Below are positions 7,208 to 13,500 of a stretch of 16,692 nucleotides of DNA, piece by piece (position 1 is the first letter of the stretch; each line of letters starts with the position of its first letter). The stretch is from an uncultured Phascolarctobacterium sp. (GTDB lineage: Bacteria; Bacillota; Negativicutes; Acidaminococcales; Acidaminococcaceae), in NCBI GenBank assembly GCA_937901335.1, contig CALCHC010000131.1, forward strand, positions 1 through 16,692. The letters are read 5' to 3'. A program made the translations under genes and the position numbers. The notes under the pieces were generated by a model that worked only from the letters and a program-made list of their open reading frames with translations, was not told the origin of the DNA and did no database searches.

Positions 7208-7402
7208 ATGCTGAAAGGCGTAACCTTTCACATTGGTGATGTAGTCGTTATGAAAAAAGCACATCCCTGCGGTAGTAACCAATGGGAAATTACCAGAACC
7301 GGCATGGATTTTGGTATGAAATGCTGTGGCTGTGGTCACTTCGTAATGATTCCTCGTGTGAAATTTGAAAAGGCTGTAAAGTCCATAGTCCCTAAAGAAT
7401 AA
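7208..7402 (+). CDS. Small conserved DUF951 family protein
   Basis: A 64-residue protein matching the DUF951 family (B. subtilis YyzM type). Conserved features are FHIGDVVVMKK near the start, KKAHPCGSNQWEI (16-28), a Cys cluster C39-C40-x-C42 followed by GH, and VMIPRVKFEK (46-55). C21, C39/C40, C42 and H44 could bind one metal ion, but that is inference. The compact beta-rich pattern suggests a nucleic-acid- or protein-binding fold; no function is established as far as I know. ATG lies 2 nt after the CBS-ACT stop, with AAGGTG about 9 nt upstream inside that gene, so the two are probably translationally coupled. It is the last gene before a strong terminator. Confidence 0.85.
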   Translation: MLKGVTFHIGDVVVMKKAHPCGSNQWEITRTGMDFGMKCCGCGHFVMIPRVKFEKAVKSIVPKE

Positions 7403-7404
7403 AG

Positions 7405-7436
7405 AAAACGCAGTTCCGATTGGAACTGCGTTTTTT
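7405..7436. terminator. Bidirectional rho-independent terminator ending the liv operon
   Basis: A perfect 13-bp stem (7405-7417 with 7422-7434) closes a GATT tetraloop, with a run of six T on the plus strand. Read on the minus strand the stem also ends in TTTT followed by CTTT, so it can stop the convergent 7464-8174 transcript as well. Confidence 0.92.
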
Positions 7437-7463
7437 AATGTTTAAGTTATTTTTAGTTTTTAA

Positions 7464-8174
7464 TTATTTTTTGCCAGCGCCCATTAAGCGGTTTGCGTAG
7501 TTACGCATGCTTTCATTAGCTCTTTGTGCGAAATCTGCAGGGGGAAGTGCAAAAGCAACTTCTGCATTTACTACGTTGCTAACTTCTTCAACTTTAAATT
7601 TAGGCAGGTAGCCAACTTCGTAGCCTTTCCAGTTTTCGGTACCTTTTTCGTAGTAGAAGTACAAGGATTTGTTACCTTTGGTCATTTTGTCGTATTCATA
7701 ACCGGTTACAGCATCAACGCCAGCTTCCGGACGAACGCTGAACCAGCTAATCAAAGTTTCAGCGAAAGGCATGCTCATACCGGGAAGTTCAGGCAAGCGA
7801 TCGTAGGTTTTGTTAACGTAGTCAATTGTGTACCAGTAACCATCTTTAATGAAGGTGTTGGTATCGCTAATAACTTTGCCTTCGCCGTCCATCATAGTAT
7901 TGCGTTCAGCATTGATACCATTTGCTTCGTTATATTCAGTACGGCTATAACGTACTTTTTGTGCTTGGGAAAGTTTGCTGTAAGCTTCCGGGGTGAGAAC
8001 TTCAGCCATATCAATTTTTTGAGATACTACTAAATGTACAGGATGTTTGTCGCTGTTCAAGGTGCCACCTAAAAGTTGGATGGTACGTTGACCGGGATTA
8101 TATGCGAAAGCAGCAACAGCGTTGATTAAGGTAAAAATGCAAGCTAACATTAATACCAGCAGAGATTTTCTCAT
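7464..8174 (-). CDS. Exported protein of unknown family
   Basis: A 236-residue protein starting at ATG 8174, with GAGGTG 6 nt upstream. A GTG nine bases earlier is open but lies within that ribosome binding site and is rejected. Sec signal peptide: MRK, a hydrophobic core to about residue 20, and likely cleavage after AAFA (residue 24). The mature part has no Cys, no obvious catalytic motif and no second membrane segment. Its alternating pattern, including MMDGEGKVISDT, DGYWYTIDYVNKTYDRLPE (111-129) and LYFYYEKG, resembles beta-rich LolA-like exported proteins, but I would not assign it. Convergent with the liv operon and divergent from the PepSY-like gene. Monocistronic between its own promoter and the shared terminator. 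Confidence 0.75.
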   Translation of the reverse strand: MRKSLLVLMLACIFTLINAVAAFAYNPGQRTIQLLGGTLNSDKHPVHLVVSQKIDMAEVLTPEAYSKLSQAQKVRYSRTEYNEANGINAERNTMMDGEGKVISDTNTFIKDGYWYTIDYVNKTYDRLPELPGMSMPFAETLISWFSVRPEAGVDAVTGYEYDKMTKGNKSLYFYYEKGTENWKGYEVGYLPKFKVEEVSNVVNAEVAFALPPADFAQRANESMRNYANRLMGAGKK

Positions 8175-8205
8175 AAGATTCACCTCATTCTAAAGATTGT
8201 ACTTC

Positions 8206-8214
8206 ATTATACCA
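8206..8214 (-). promoter_or_regulatory. Extended -10 promoter of the 7464-8174 gene
   Basis: On the minus strand TGGTATAAT (8214-8206) is an extended -10 with perfect TATAAT. It lies 31 nt upstream of the ATG. The -35 position (TTCTTT, about 8234-8229) is poor, as is usual with an extended -10. Confidence 0.65.
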
Positions 8215-8353
8215 TAAAAGTTTGCATAAAAGAAAGGTGCTGATATTACCCGGGAAATGTGAAAAGTGCCTAGGTTTGCGTCATAAAAACGTTGCTGTAT
8301 TTACAAAGTGTTTTCTGTACTTTGCATGGAAGCGAGCATAGAATAAAGGTGCA

Positions 8354-8375
8354 ATAAGAATTCTAAAATTCTTAT
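8354..8375 (+). promoter_or_regulatory. Hairpin abutting the ribosome binding site of the PepSY-like gene
   Basis: ATAAGAATT (8354-8362) pairs perfectly with AATTCTTAT (8367-8375) around a CTAA loop. The strong AAGGAGG (8376-8382) begins at the very next base. Such a stem could set ribosome access or mRNA stability, or the inverted repeat could be an operator just downstream of a promoter. A possible -10 (TAGAAT, 8339-8344) with a weak -35 lies upstream. The rest of the 8215-8353 stretch shows nothing I can name. Confidence 0.45.
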
Positions 8376-8390
8376 AAGGAGGTTTTATAT

Positions 8391-8867
8391 ATGCTTAAAA
8401 AGTTATTGAGCGCAACCGCTATGATGGGCGTTATGTTATTTAGTACCAGTGCTTTTGCAGGAATGCACGCTGCAGATGCTATCGAAGCAGCAAAAACAAA
8501 ATTGCCGGAAACAATCGTAGTAATGGGTTACGATGAAGGACAAGATACTGCCATCGTAAACTTCCGTGATCCGGAAAGTCTTTTGGACTATGCAGTAGAA
8601 GTTTCTTTGGAAACAGGCAAGGTTTTGAAAATGGATGTTGAAGGTGCTTCCATTCACGGTAGTACCATTATGACCAAAAGTGTCGAAGACATTATGGCAA
8701 TCATTTTGACTGAATATCCTGATGCCCAAGAAATTTTTGTTACTACCGGCCAAGATGGTAATAATACTTACTACGATGCAGTTTTCGTAACTCCGGAATT
8801 TGCAGCAGAAGTTAAGATGAACCCGGTAACAGGTGCTTTCTCTGAAAGAGAATACGTTTTCTTCTAA
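8391..8867 (+). CDS. Exported PepSY-like domain protein
   Basis: A 158-residue protein with a clear Sec signal peptide (MLKK, hydrophobic core, cleavage after SAFA at residue 23). The mature part looks like two tandem PepSY-type units: about residues 25-84 (ADAIEAAKTKLPE ... YAVEVSLETGKVLKMDV) and 95-158 (KSVEDIMAIILTEYP ... YYDAVFVTP ... VKMNPVTGAFSE). Each has a helix followed by strands ending in the typical Y-x-V-x-V-x(4)-TG-x-V pattern. PepSY domains are thought to act as inhibitors or regulators of exported proteases or as envelope accessory modules. The partner is unknown and no peptidase gene adjoins it. AAGGAGG lies 8 nt before ATG. Single-gene unit with its own terminator, divergent from another exported-protein gene. 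Confidence 0.75.
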   Translation: MLKKLLSATAMMGVMLFSTSAFAGMHAADAIEAAKTKLPETIVVMGYDEGQDTAIVNFRDPESLLDYAVEVSLETGKVLKMDVEGASIHGSTIMTKSVEDIMAIILTEYPDAQEIFVTTGQDGNNTYYDAVFVTPEFAAEVKMNPVTGAFSEREYVFF

Positions 8868-8886
8868 AAAGTAGGTAGAAAATTAC

Positions 8887-8915
8887 AAGGCGAGCGTAAT
8901 TGCTCGCCTTATTTT
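8887..8915 (+). terminator. Rho-independent terminator after the PepSY-like gene
   Basis: Stem AAGGCGAGC (8887-8895) pairs with GCTCGCCTT (8902-8910) around a GTAATT loop, followed by ATTTTATTTG. It starts about 20 nt after the stop codon. Confidence 0.85.
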
Positions 8916-8938
8916 ATTTGTAGGGTAGTCTCAAAGCG

Positions 8939-8967
8939 TTGCATTACGACATCTTTTAAGATAAAAT
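8939..8967 (+). promoter_or_regulatory. Candidate promoter of the ychF-PHP unit
   Basis: TTGCAT (8939-8944), a 17-nt spacer and TAAAAT (8962-8967), ending about 55 nt before the ychF start codon. The -10 matches 5 of 6 consensus positions and the -35 matches 3 of 6. The AT-rich leader offers other weak matches, so this is the best but not the only option. Confidence 0.45.
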
Positions 8968-9022
8968 AGTATAGATATAAAAGTTTACAATCTATAAATA
9001 TATAAAACGAGGAGAATGTATT

Positions 9023-10129
9023 ATGAGCACTAATTTAGAAGTAGGTATCGTAGGTTTGCCTAACGTTGGCAAAAGCACCCTGTTTAACGCAATTACTAAA
9101 GCTGGCGCGGAAGCTGCCAACTATCCTTTCTGCACCATTGAACCTAACGTTGGTGTAGTAGATGTTCCTGACCACAGATTGAATGTTTTGAGCGATATGG
9201 TAAAAGCAAGAAGAATTGTTCCTGCTGCAATGCGTTTTGTTGATATCGCAGGTTTGGTAAAAGGCGCATCTAAAGGTGAAGGTTTGGGTAACAAATTCTT
9301 GGCACACATCCGCGAAGTAGACGCTGTTGCTCAAGTAGTACGTTGCTTTGAAGATGGCAACATTACTCACGTTGAAGGCAGCATTGATCCCCTCCGCGAC
9401 ATTGAAATCATTAACACCGAACTTTGCTTGGCTGATATGGAATCCGTTGAAAAACGTATGGAACGTTTGACCAAACTTTTGAAAACCGGCGACAAAAAAG
9501 CTGTGTTGGAAAAAGCTTGCATGGAAAAAGTATTGGAAGGTTTGGGTGATGCAATCCCTGCTCGTCGTCTTGGCTTGACCGATGATGAAAAAGAATTCTT
9601 GAAAGAATTGCACCTCTTGACCATGAAACCTGTACTTTACATCACCAACGTAGCTGAAAGTGAAGTAGCAGATCCTTCCGGTAACGTACACGTTCAAGCT
9701 GTAACCAAATACGCAGCAGAAGAAGGCGCAGAAGTTATCATTGTTTCCGCTAAAATGGAAAGTGAAATCGCTGAACTTGATGACGAATCTGCTAAAGAAT
9801 TCTTGGAAATGGCAGGCTTGACCGAAACTGGTCTCGACAGACTTATCAAAGCTGGCTTCAAACTGCTTGGCCTCCAAACTTATATCACCGCTGGTGAAAT
9901 CGAAGTTCGTGCTTGGACCATTACCAAAGGTACCAAAGCTCCTCAAGCTGCAGGCAAAATTCACACCGACTTTGAACGTGGCTTCATTCGTGCAGAAGTA
10001 GTTGCTTTTGACGATTTGGTAGCTTGCGGTTCTAAAGTTGCTGCTCGTGAAAAAGGCTTGGTTCGTCTTGAAGGTAAGGAATATGTTATGCAAGACGGGG
10101 ACGTAGTTGAATTTAGATTTAATGTGTAA
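9023..10129 (+). CDS. ychF: Redox-regulated ATPase YchF (OLA1 family)
   Basis: Universally conserved TRAFAC-class P-loop protein that hydrolyses ATP in preference to GTP, binds ribosomes and is tied to stress and translation control. The 368 residues are the normal length. The G1 motif is GLPNVGKS (11-18), G3 is DIAG (74-77) followed by LVKGASKGEGLGNKFL, which is diagnostic of YchF. G4 is NVAE (209-212), which replaces the NKxD of true GTPases and explains the ATP preference. A coiled-coil region (about 135-200) interrupts the G domain, and a C-terminal TGS domain (about 282-366) follows. GAGGAG precedes ATG by about 9 nt. The PHP gene follows after 12 nt with no terminator between, so the two are probably co-transcribed. 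Confidence 0.97.
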   Translation: MSTNLEVGIVGLPNVGKSTLFNAITKAGAEAANYPFCTIEPNVGVVDVPDHRLNVLSDMVKARRIVPAAMRFVDIAGLVKGASKGEGLGNKFLAHIREVDAVAQVVRCFEDGNITHVEGSIDPLRDIEIINTELCLADMESVEKRMERLTKLLKTGDKKAVLEKACMEKVLEGLGDAIPARRLGLTDDEKEFLKELHLLTMKPVLYITNVAESEVADPSGNVHVQAVTKYAAEEGAEVIIVSAKMESEIAELDDESAKEFLEMAGLTETGLDRLIKAGFKLLGLQTYITAGEIEVRAWTITKGTKAPQAAGKIHTDFERGFIRAEVVAFDDLVACGSKVAAREKGLVRLEGKEYVMQDGDVVEFRFNV

Positions 10130-10141
10130 GAAGGTTGCACT

Positions 10142-10918
10142 ATGATATTCGACACTCATATGCATTGTGACTTCTCTACTGATAGTAGCATGTCTTTGGA
10201 AGAAGCAATCGCAGCTGCTGAAAAAGAAAATATCGGGATGATTGTAACTGAGCATTGGGATTACGACTATCCGACAAATCCCTCTGAGTTCATTTTTGAC
10301 CTTAATGCTTATTATGAAAAAATGAGCAAAGTGCGTAGCGACAAGGTGCTCATCGGCATTGAAATTGGTATGCAAGCTCACACTCTTGAATTGGACAAGA
10401 ATGTAGCAGCAAGTCAAAAGTTCGACTTTGTACTTGGTTCCATCCATTGTGCAAAACGTAAGGACTTGTACGAAGCATATTGCTACGAAGGCTTCACTCG
10501 TCAAGAATCTGTACGCAACTTTTTGGAAGATAGCATTTACTGCGTAAAAAACCAAAAAGATTACGACTCCTTCGCTCACATTGACTACTTAACCCGTTAC
10601 TGGATTTATAAAGGCGAATACTTGGAATATGCAGATGCACCTGAGCTTTTCGATGAATTGTTTAACGTTTTGATTGCTGATAACAAGGCTATCGAAATTA
10701 ACACTCGTCGTTTAGATGACCAAAAGGCGATTGACGCACTGGTTGCTCTTTATAAACGCTTTGTAGAACTTGGCGGTAAGTATTGCACTTTGGGTAGTGA
10801 TGCTCATTATGCAGAACATGTTGGCAGACGTATGGATGTTGCTATCGCTATAGCTAAAGAGTGCGGTTTAACTCCCGTATATTTCAAAAACAGACAAATG
10901 CAAATTATTGAGTTGTAA
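10142..10918 (+). CDS. PHP-domain phosphatase, histidinol-phosphatase (HisJ/HisK) type
   Basis: A 258-residue cytosolic PHP-superfamily protein. The presumed metal-site motifs are all present in order: DTHMHCD (4-10), TEH (36-38), GIEIG with E74, GSIH (99-102), AHIDYL with H146 (145-150) and GSDAHYAEHVG (218-228). The length and the SIH...AHID...SDAH order match PHP histidinol-phosphate phosphatases, which remove phosphate from L-histidinol phosphate in histidine synthesis. No other his genes are nearby, so a different phosphoester substrate is possible. GAAGG lies about 6 nt before ATG and the gene starts 12 nt after ychF. A terminator follows 6 nt after the stop. Confidence 0.82.
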   Translation: MIFDTHMHCDFSTDSSMSLEEAIAAAEKENIGMIVTEHWDYDYPTNPSEFIFDLNAYYEKMSKVRSDKVLIGIEIGMQAHTLELDKNVAASQKFDFVLGSIHCAKRKDLYEAYCYEGFTRQESVRNFLEDSIYCVKNQKDYDSFAHIDYLTRYWIYKGEYLEYADAPELFDELFNVLIADNKAIEINTRRLDDQKAIDALVALYKRFVELGGKYCTLGSDAHYAEHVGRRMDVAIAIAKECGLTPVYFKNRQMQIIEL

Positions 10919-10924
10919 TTTTCG

Positions 10925-10956
10925 CTCCGATGTTTCAATAGAAGCATCGGAGTTTT
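10925..10956 (+). terminator. Rho-independent terminator after the PHP gene
   Basis: A 12-bp stem (10925-10936 with 10941-10952, one G-U pair) closes an AATA loop and is followed by TTTTCATTTT. It closes the ychF-PHP unit. Confidence 0.88.
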
Positions 10957-11011
10957 CATTTTAAGGTGCGTTAGGGAATATAGATATTTATCTTTTATAA
11001 TTTAAGAGATA

Positions 11012-11020
11012 TGTTATAAT
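11012..11020 (+). promoter_or_regulatory. Extended -10 promoter of the MATE gene
   Basis: TGTTATAAT (11012-11020) is an extended -10 with perfect TATAAT; the -35 position is T-rich but poor. Transcription would start near 11027, giving a leader of about 48 nt. This decides the start of the MATE gene, because an upstream in-frame GTG at 11027 would sit at or before the transcript start. Confidence 0.65.
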
Positions 11021-11074
11021 AAAGCAGTGACTAAACAGTCAATACATTCTCTTGTACGAGGGGAGGTTTTTCAT

Positions 11075-12412
11075 ATGCTTTTGAACATGACCGAAGGCAA
11101 GCCGTTAAAATTAATTTTGCCCTTTATGGTTCCGCTTTTGATTGGTAATATTTTCCAACAACTTTATAATATTGCAGACATTATCATCGTAGGGCGTACT
11201 ATTGGCGTAGAAGCTTTGGCTGCAGTTGGAGCGGTGTCGCCGCTTTTTATGATGCAAGTAATTATTACCCTTGGTTTGGGTAATGGCTTTACTGTTGTAA
11301 CCGGTCAACGCTACGGTGGCGGCGATATGGACGGAATGCGTCGTAGTATCGCAACTGGTACAGTGCTTAGTTTAATATCTGTAGTTATCATAATGGCGAT
11401 TACTTATCTTTCCATAGATAAGGTTCTGGCAATGATGAACATTCCTGCGGAATTGATGAGTGACGCTCGCAGTTATGTGCTTATTATCACCGATGGCTTG
11501 CTTGCCATGATGGGTTACAACTTTTTGTCTTCCGTTATGCGTGCATTGGGGGATAGTAAGACTCCGCTGTACTTTTTGATTGTAGCGACCATTGCTAATA
11601 TTGCGTTGGCTTTAGCTTTTATTTTGTACTTAGGTTGGGGCGTGCCGGGTAGTGCGGTAGCACTTGTTATTGCCCAGGCAATATCTGCAATCTTGTGCAT
11701 AATTTATATTTATCGTCGTTTCCCGCAGTTGCATTTAAGCACCAAAGATATCTGCCTGACTAAAGACGAAATTTGGGAACATTTGCGTATGGGTTTGCCT
11801 ATGGCAGTACAGTTCTCCGTTTTGGGTATGAGCATTATCTTTATGCAATCCATCTGTAATAAATTTGGTGCTAATACAATTGCAGGTTTTACTACTGCTA
11901 TGCGTGTGGAACAACTTGCTGTGCAACCGATGATTTCTTTTGGCTTGGCGATTTCCGTATTTACAGCACAAAACTTTGGCGCTCGTCGTTTTGATAGAAT
12001 TCGCGAAGGCATTAGCAAATGCTCTTTGCTTGTTTTAGGCTTTGCTTGCTTTGCGGCGGCGTTGATGTTCTTCTTCGGTAAAGACATCATTGGTGTTTTC
12101 TTGGATAATCCCGAACCGGAAGTTTTGAGCGCAGCGTATATGTATATTACTTATTCTGTGCCGTTTTACTTCTTCTTCAGCCAAATGTTTATTTATCGTA
12201 ACGCGTGCCAAGGTATGGGTATTGCGATGATTCCTATGATGACTGGTGTTGTGGAATTGTTCGTACGTACTGGCGTAGCAATGTTCCTGACTGAAAGTCA
12301 CGGTTATCTTGGTATTTGTCTTGCTTCTCCTGTAGCGTGGTTAAGCAGTTTTTCCGTTGCGTACTTTAGCTATCGTTACTTCATCAAAATTTTGGAAGTT
12401 AAAAATAGATAG
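11075..12412 (+). CDS. MATE family multidrug/metabolite exporter
   Basis: Integral membrane antiporter of the MATE (MatE/NorM-DinF) family, expected to use a Na+ or H+ gradient to export cationic drugs or metabolites. It has 445 residues and about 12 hydrophobic segments in two homologous halves. Landmarks include IFQQLYNIADIIIVGR, ALAAVGAVSPLF, SSVMRALGDSKTPLYF (between the halves of the first bundle), GWGVPGSAVA, FTAQNFGARRFDRIREGI and RNACQGMGIAM. The ATG at 11075 has GGGGAGG about 7 nt upstream. The open frame extends back to a GTG at 11027, but that lies at the predicted transcript start and would add 16 polar residues, so I reject it. The next gene starts about 9 nt after its stop. Confidence 0.9.
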   Translation: MLLNMTEGKPLKLILPFMVPLLIGNIFQQLYNIADIIIVGRTIGVEALAAVGAVSPLFMMQVIITLGLGNGFTVVTGQRYGGGDMDGMRRSIATGTVLSLISVVIIMAITYLSIDKVLAMMNIPAELMSDARSYVLIITDGLLAMMGYNFLSSVMRALGDSKTPLYFLIVATIANIALALAFILYLGWGVPGSAVALVIAQAISAILCIIYIYRRFPQLHLSTKDICLTKDEIWEHLRMGLPMAVQFSVLGMSIIFMQSICNKFGANTIAGFTTAMRVEQLAVQPMISFGLAISVFTAQNFGARRFDRIREGISKCSLLVLGFACFAAALMFFFGKDIIGVFLDNPEPEVLSAAYMYITYSVPFYFFFSQMFIYRNACQGMGIAMIPMMTGVVELFVRTGVAMFLTESHGYLGICLASPVAWLSSFSVAYFSYRYFIKILEVKNR

Positions 12413-12421
12413 GTGCTTGTT

Positions 12422-13219
12422 ATGGGGAATGGATATTTTTCTAAACAAGCTAAATGCGATAGAAAAAATTACGCTCCTTGTTGCGTAAATAAGGAACAGT
12501 TAGCAGACTTTTTGCTGGAAAGGGCAGAGGAGATTATCGCTTTTGCAAAAGAGTTGCTCAAAGATAATTATCCTGTGCATTTTGAAATGCCTAAGCTTTT
12601 ACTTCTGCCTGTAGCTAAAAAGCAAACCTTTGGCAAATACGCCTACAATATGGTTTTGCAGGAAGAAGAAAAGCTTTCGAAAGTTTGTGAAGAAGACAGG
12701 CCCGCTATTTTAGCGAAACTTTCCCAAATGCGAGCTAACGTTAAAATTGAACGACTTGTAAGAGGTAGCTTTTTCGCTGACGGTGGGATTGTGATTTACT
12801 ATTGCAATGTTTGCCAGTTGTGCGAAAAGGAGCAACTTGATTTTACAAGCTACATTACCAGCGTACTTGCTCACGAAATTTTCCACGCACTGCATTTTGC
12901 TTCTTGTGATACTACTAAAGGTTGGCAACAAATGAGTTACTGGAACGGTAATGGTTTTGAAGCTGGTAAGATGAGTGCGGTGCGGGAAAGTTTAGCAGAA
13001 TATTTCCGTTACTTGTGGCTGGCGAAACAGCAGAACAAAGAGCTACTGGCTATAATGTTCAAAGAATTGCTAGAGCCATTTGCTACTGTACCCAATTATC
13101 CTTATGCAGGTGTTAGGTACTTATTGCCAGTAGAAGGCTTGGCAAATGAAAAGTTTCTTGCCGTTTTTGGAAGCTCTTTGCGAGATTGGCACGAAGCTTA
13201 TGAATTGTTAACAAGTTAG
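12422..13219 (+). CDS. Putative HExxH zinc-metallopeptidase-like protein, unknown family
   Basis: A 265-residue protein with no signal peptide or membrane segment. Start ATG 12422 has AGGTG 6 nt upstream; a GTG at 12413 lies inside that site. The core is VLAHEIFHALHF (HEIFH, residues 151-155), an HExxH zinc-peptidase motif, followed 38 and 42 residues after the first histidine by RESLAEYF (E189, E193), where a third zinc ligand would sit in a gluzincin. This suggests a cytosolic metallopeptidase or a relic of one. A C-x-x-C-x-x-C cluster (128-134) precedes the motif, and more Cys lie near the N-terminus (C12, C20, C21). It follows the MATE gene by 9 nt and is probably co-transcribed with it. 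Family and substrate are unknown. Confidence 0.72.
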   Translation: MGNGYFSKQAKCDRKNYAPCCVNKEQLADFLLERAEEIIAFAKELLKDNYPVHFEMPKLLLLPVAKKQTFGKYAYNMVLQEEEKLSKVCEEDRPAILAKLSQMRANVKIERLVRGSFFADGGIVIYYCNVCQLCEKEQLDFTSYITSVLAHEIFHALHFASCDTTKGWQQMSYWNGNGFEAGKMSAVRESLAEYFRYLWLAKQQNKELLAIMFKELLEPFATVPNYPYAGVRYLLPVEGLANEKFLAVFGSSLRDWHEAYELLTS

Positions 13220-13227
13220 GTTAATAT

Positions 13228-13267
13228 AGAAAAACAGGGTATTCCACTTTTGTGGAGTACCCTGTTT
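13228..13267. terminator. Bidirectional terminator between the HExxH gene and the copper unit
   Basis: A 16-bp stem with one G-U pair (13232-13247 with 13252-13267) closes a TTTT loop. On the minus strand the stem runs into TTTTTCT, a good U-tract for ending the copA-copZ transcript. On the plus strand it ends TTTGCATT, weaker but usable. Confidence 0.88.
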
Positions 13268-13280
13268 GCATTAGTACGGT

Positions 13281-13487
13281 TTATTTAATTTCTACAACGT
13301 CAAAGCCAATGTCTTCAATTGCTTCTTGCAAGGTTTCGTCAGCAACATCTTCTGCTTCAACGATTGCTTGTGCATCTTCCAAGCTAACATCAACTTTGGA
13401 AACACCTTCGATTGCTTCCAATTCTCTTTTTACAGCAGCTACGCAGTTGGGGCAGTGCATGCCTTCAATAGAAATAGTTTTAATCAT
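13281..13487 (-). CDS. copZ: CopZ-like copper chaperone (heavy-metal-associated domain)
   Basis: A 68-residue single HMA domain (ferredoxin-like beta-alpha-beta-beta-alpha-beta fold). The metal-binding loop is GMHCPNC, with Cys12 and Cys15 expected to hold Cu(I). It would ferry Cu(I) to the N-terminal HMA domain of CopA, whose loop is closely similar (GMHCSAC). AAGGAGG lies about 8 nt before ATG, directly behind the copA stop codon 13 nt upstream, so both genes lie in one transcript. The domain is strongly acidic (many Asp/Glu after residue 30), unlike many lysine-rich CopZ chaperones. Zinc or another soft metal cannot be excluded from this domain alone, but the partner ATPase points to copper. 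Confidence 0.88.
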   Translation of the reverse strand: MIKTISIEGMHCPNCVAAVKRELEAIEGVSKVDVSLEDAQAIVEAEDVADETLQEAIEDIGFDVVEIK

Positions 13488-13500
13488 CTTAATATCCTCC

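Noticed and set aside
9035..10579. 514-codon minus-strand open frame spanning ychF and the PHP gene
   Set aside because: It is antisense to two clearly conserved genes, and its Phe/Cys/Ser-rich composition is typical of reverse-strand artefacts.
11027..11074. GTG start of the MATE gene at 11027
   Set aside because: It lies at the predicted transcript start, lacks a ribosome binding site and adds polar residues not typical of the family; ATG 11075 has GGGGAGG.
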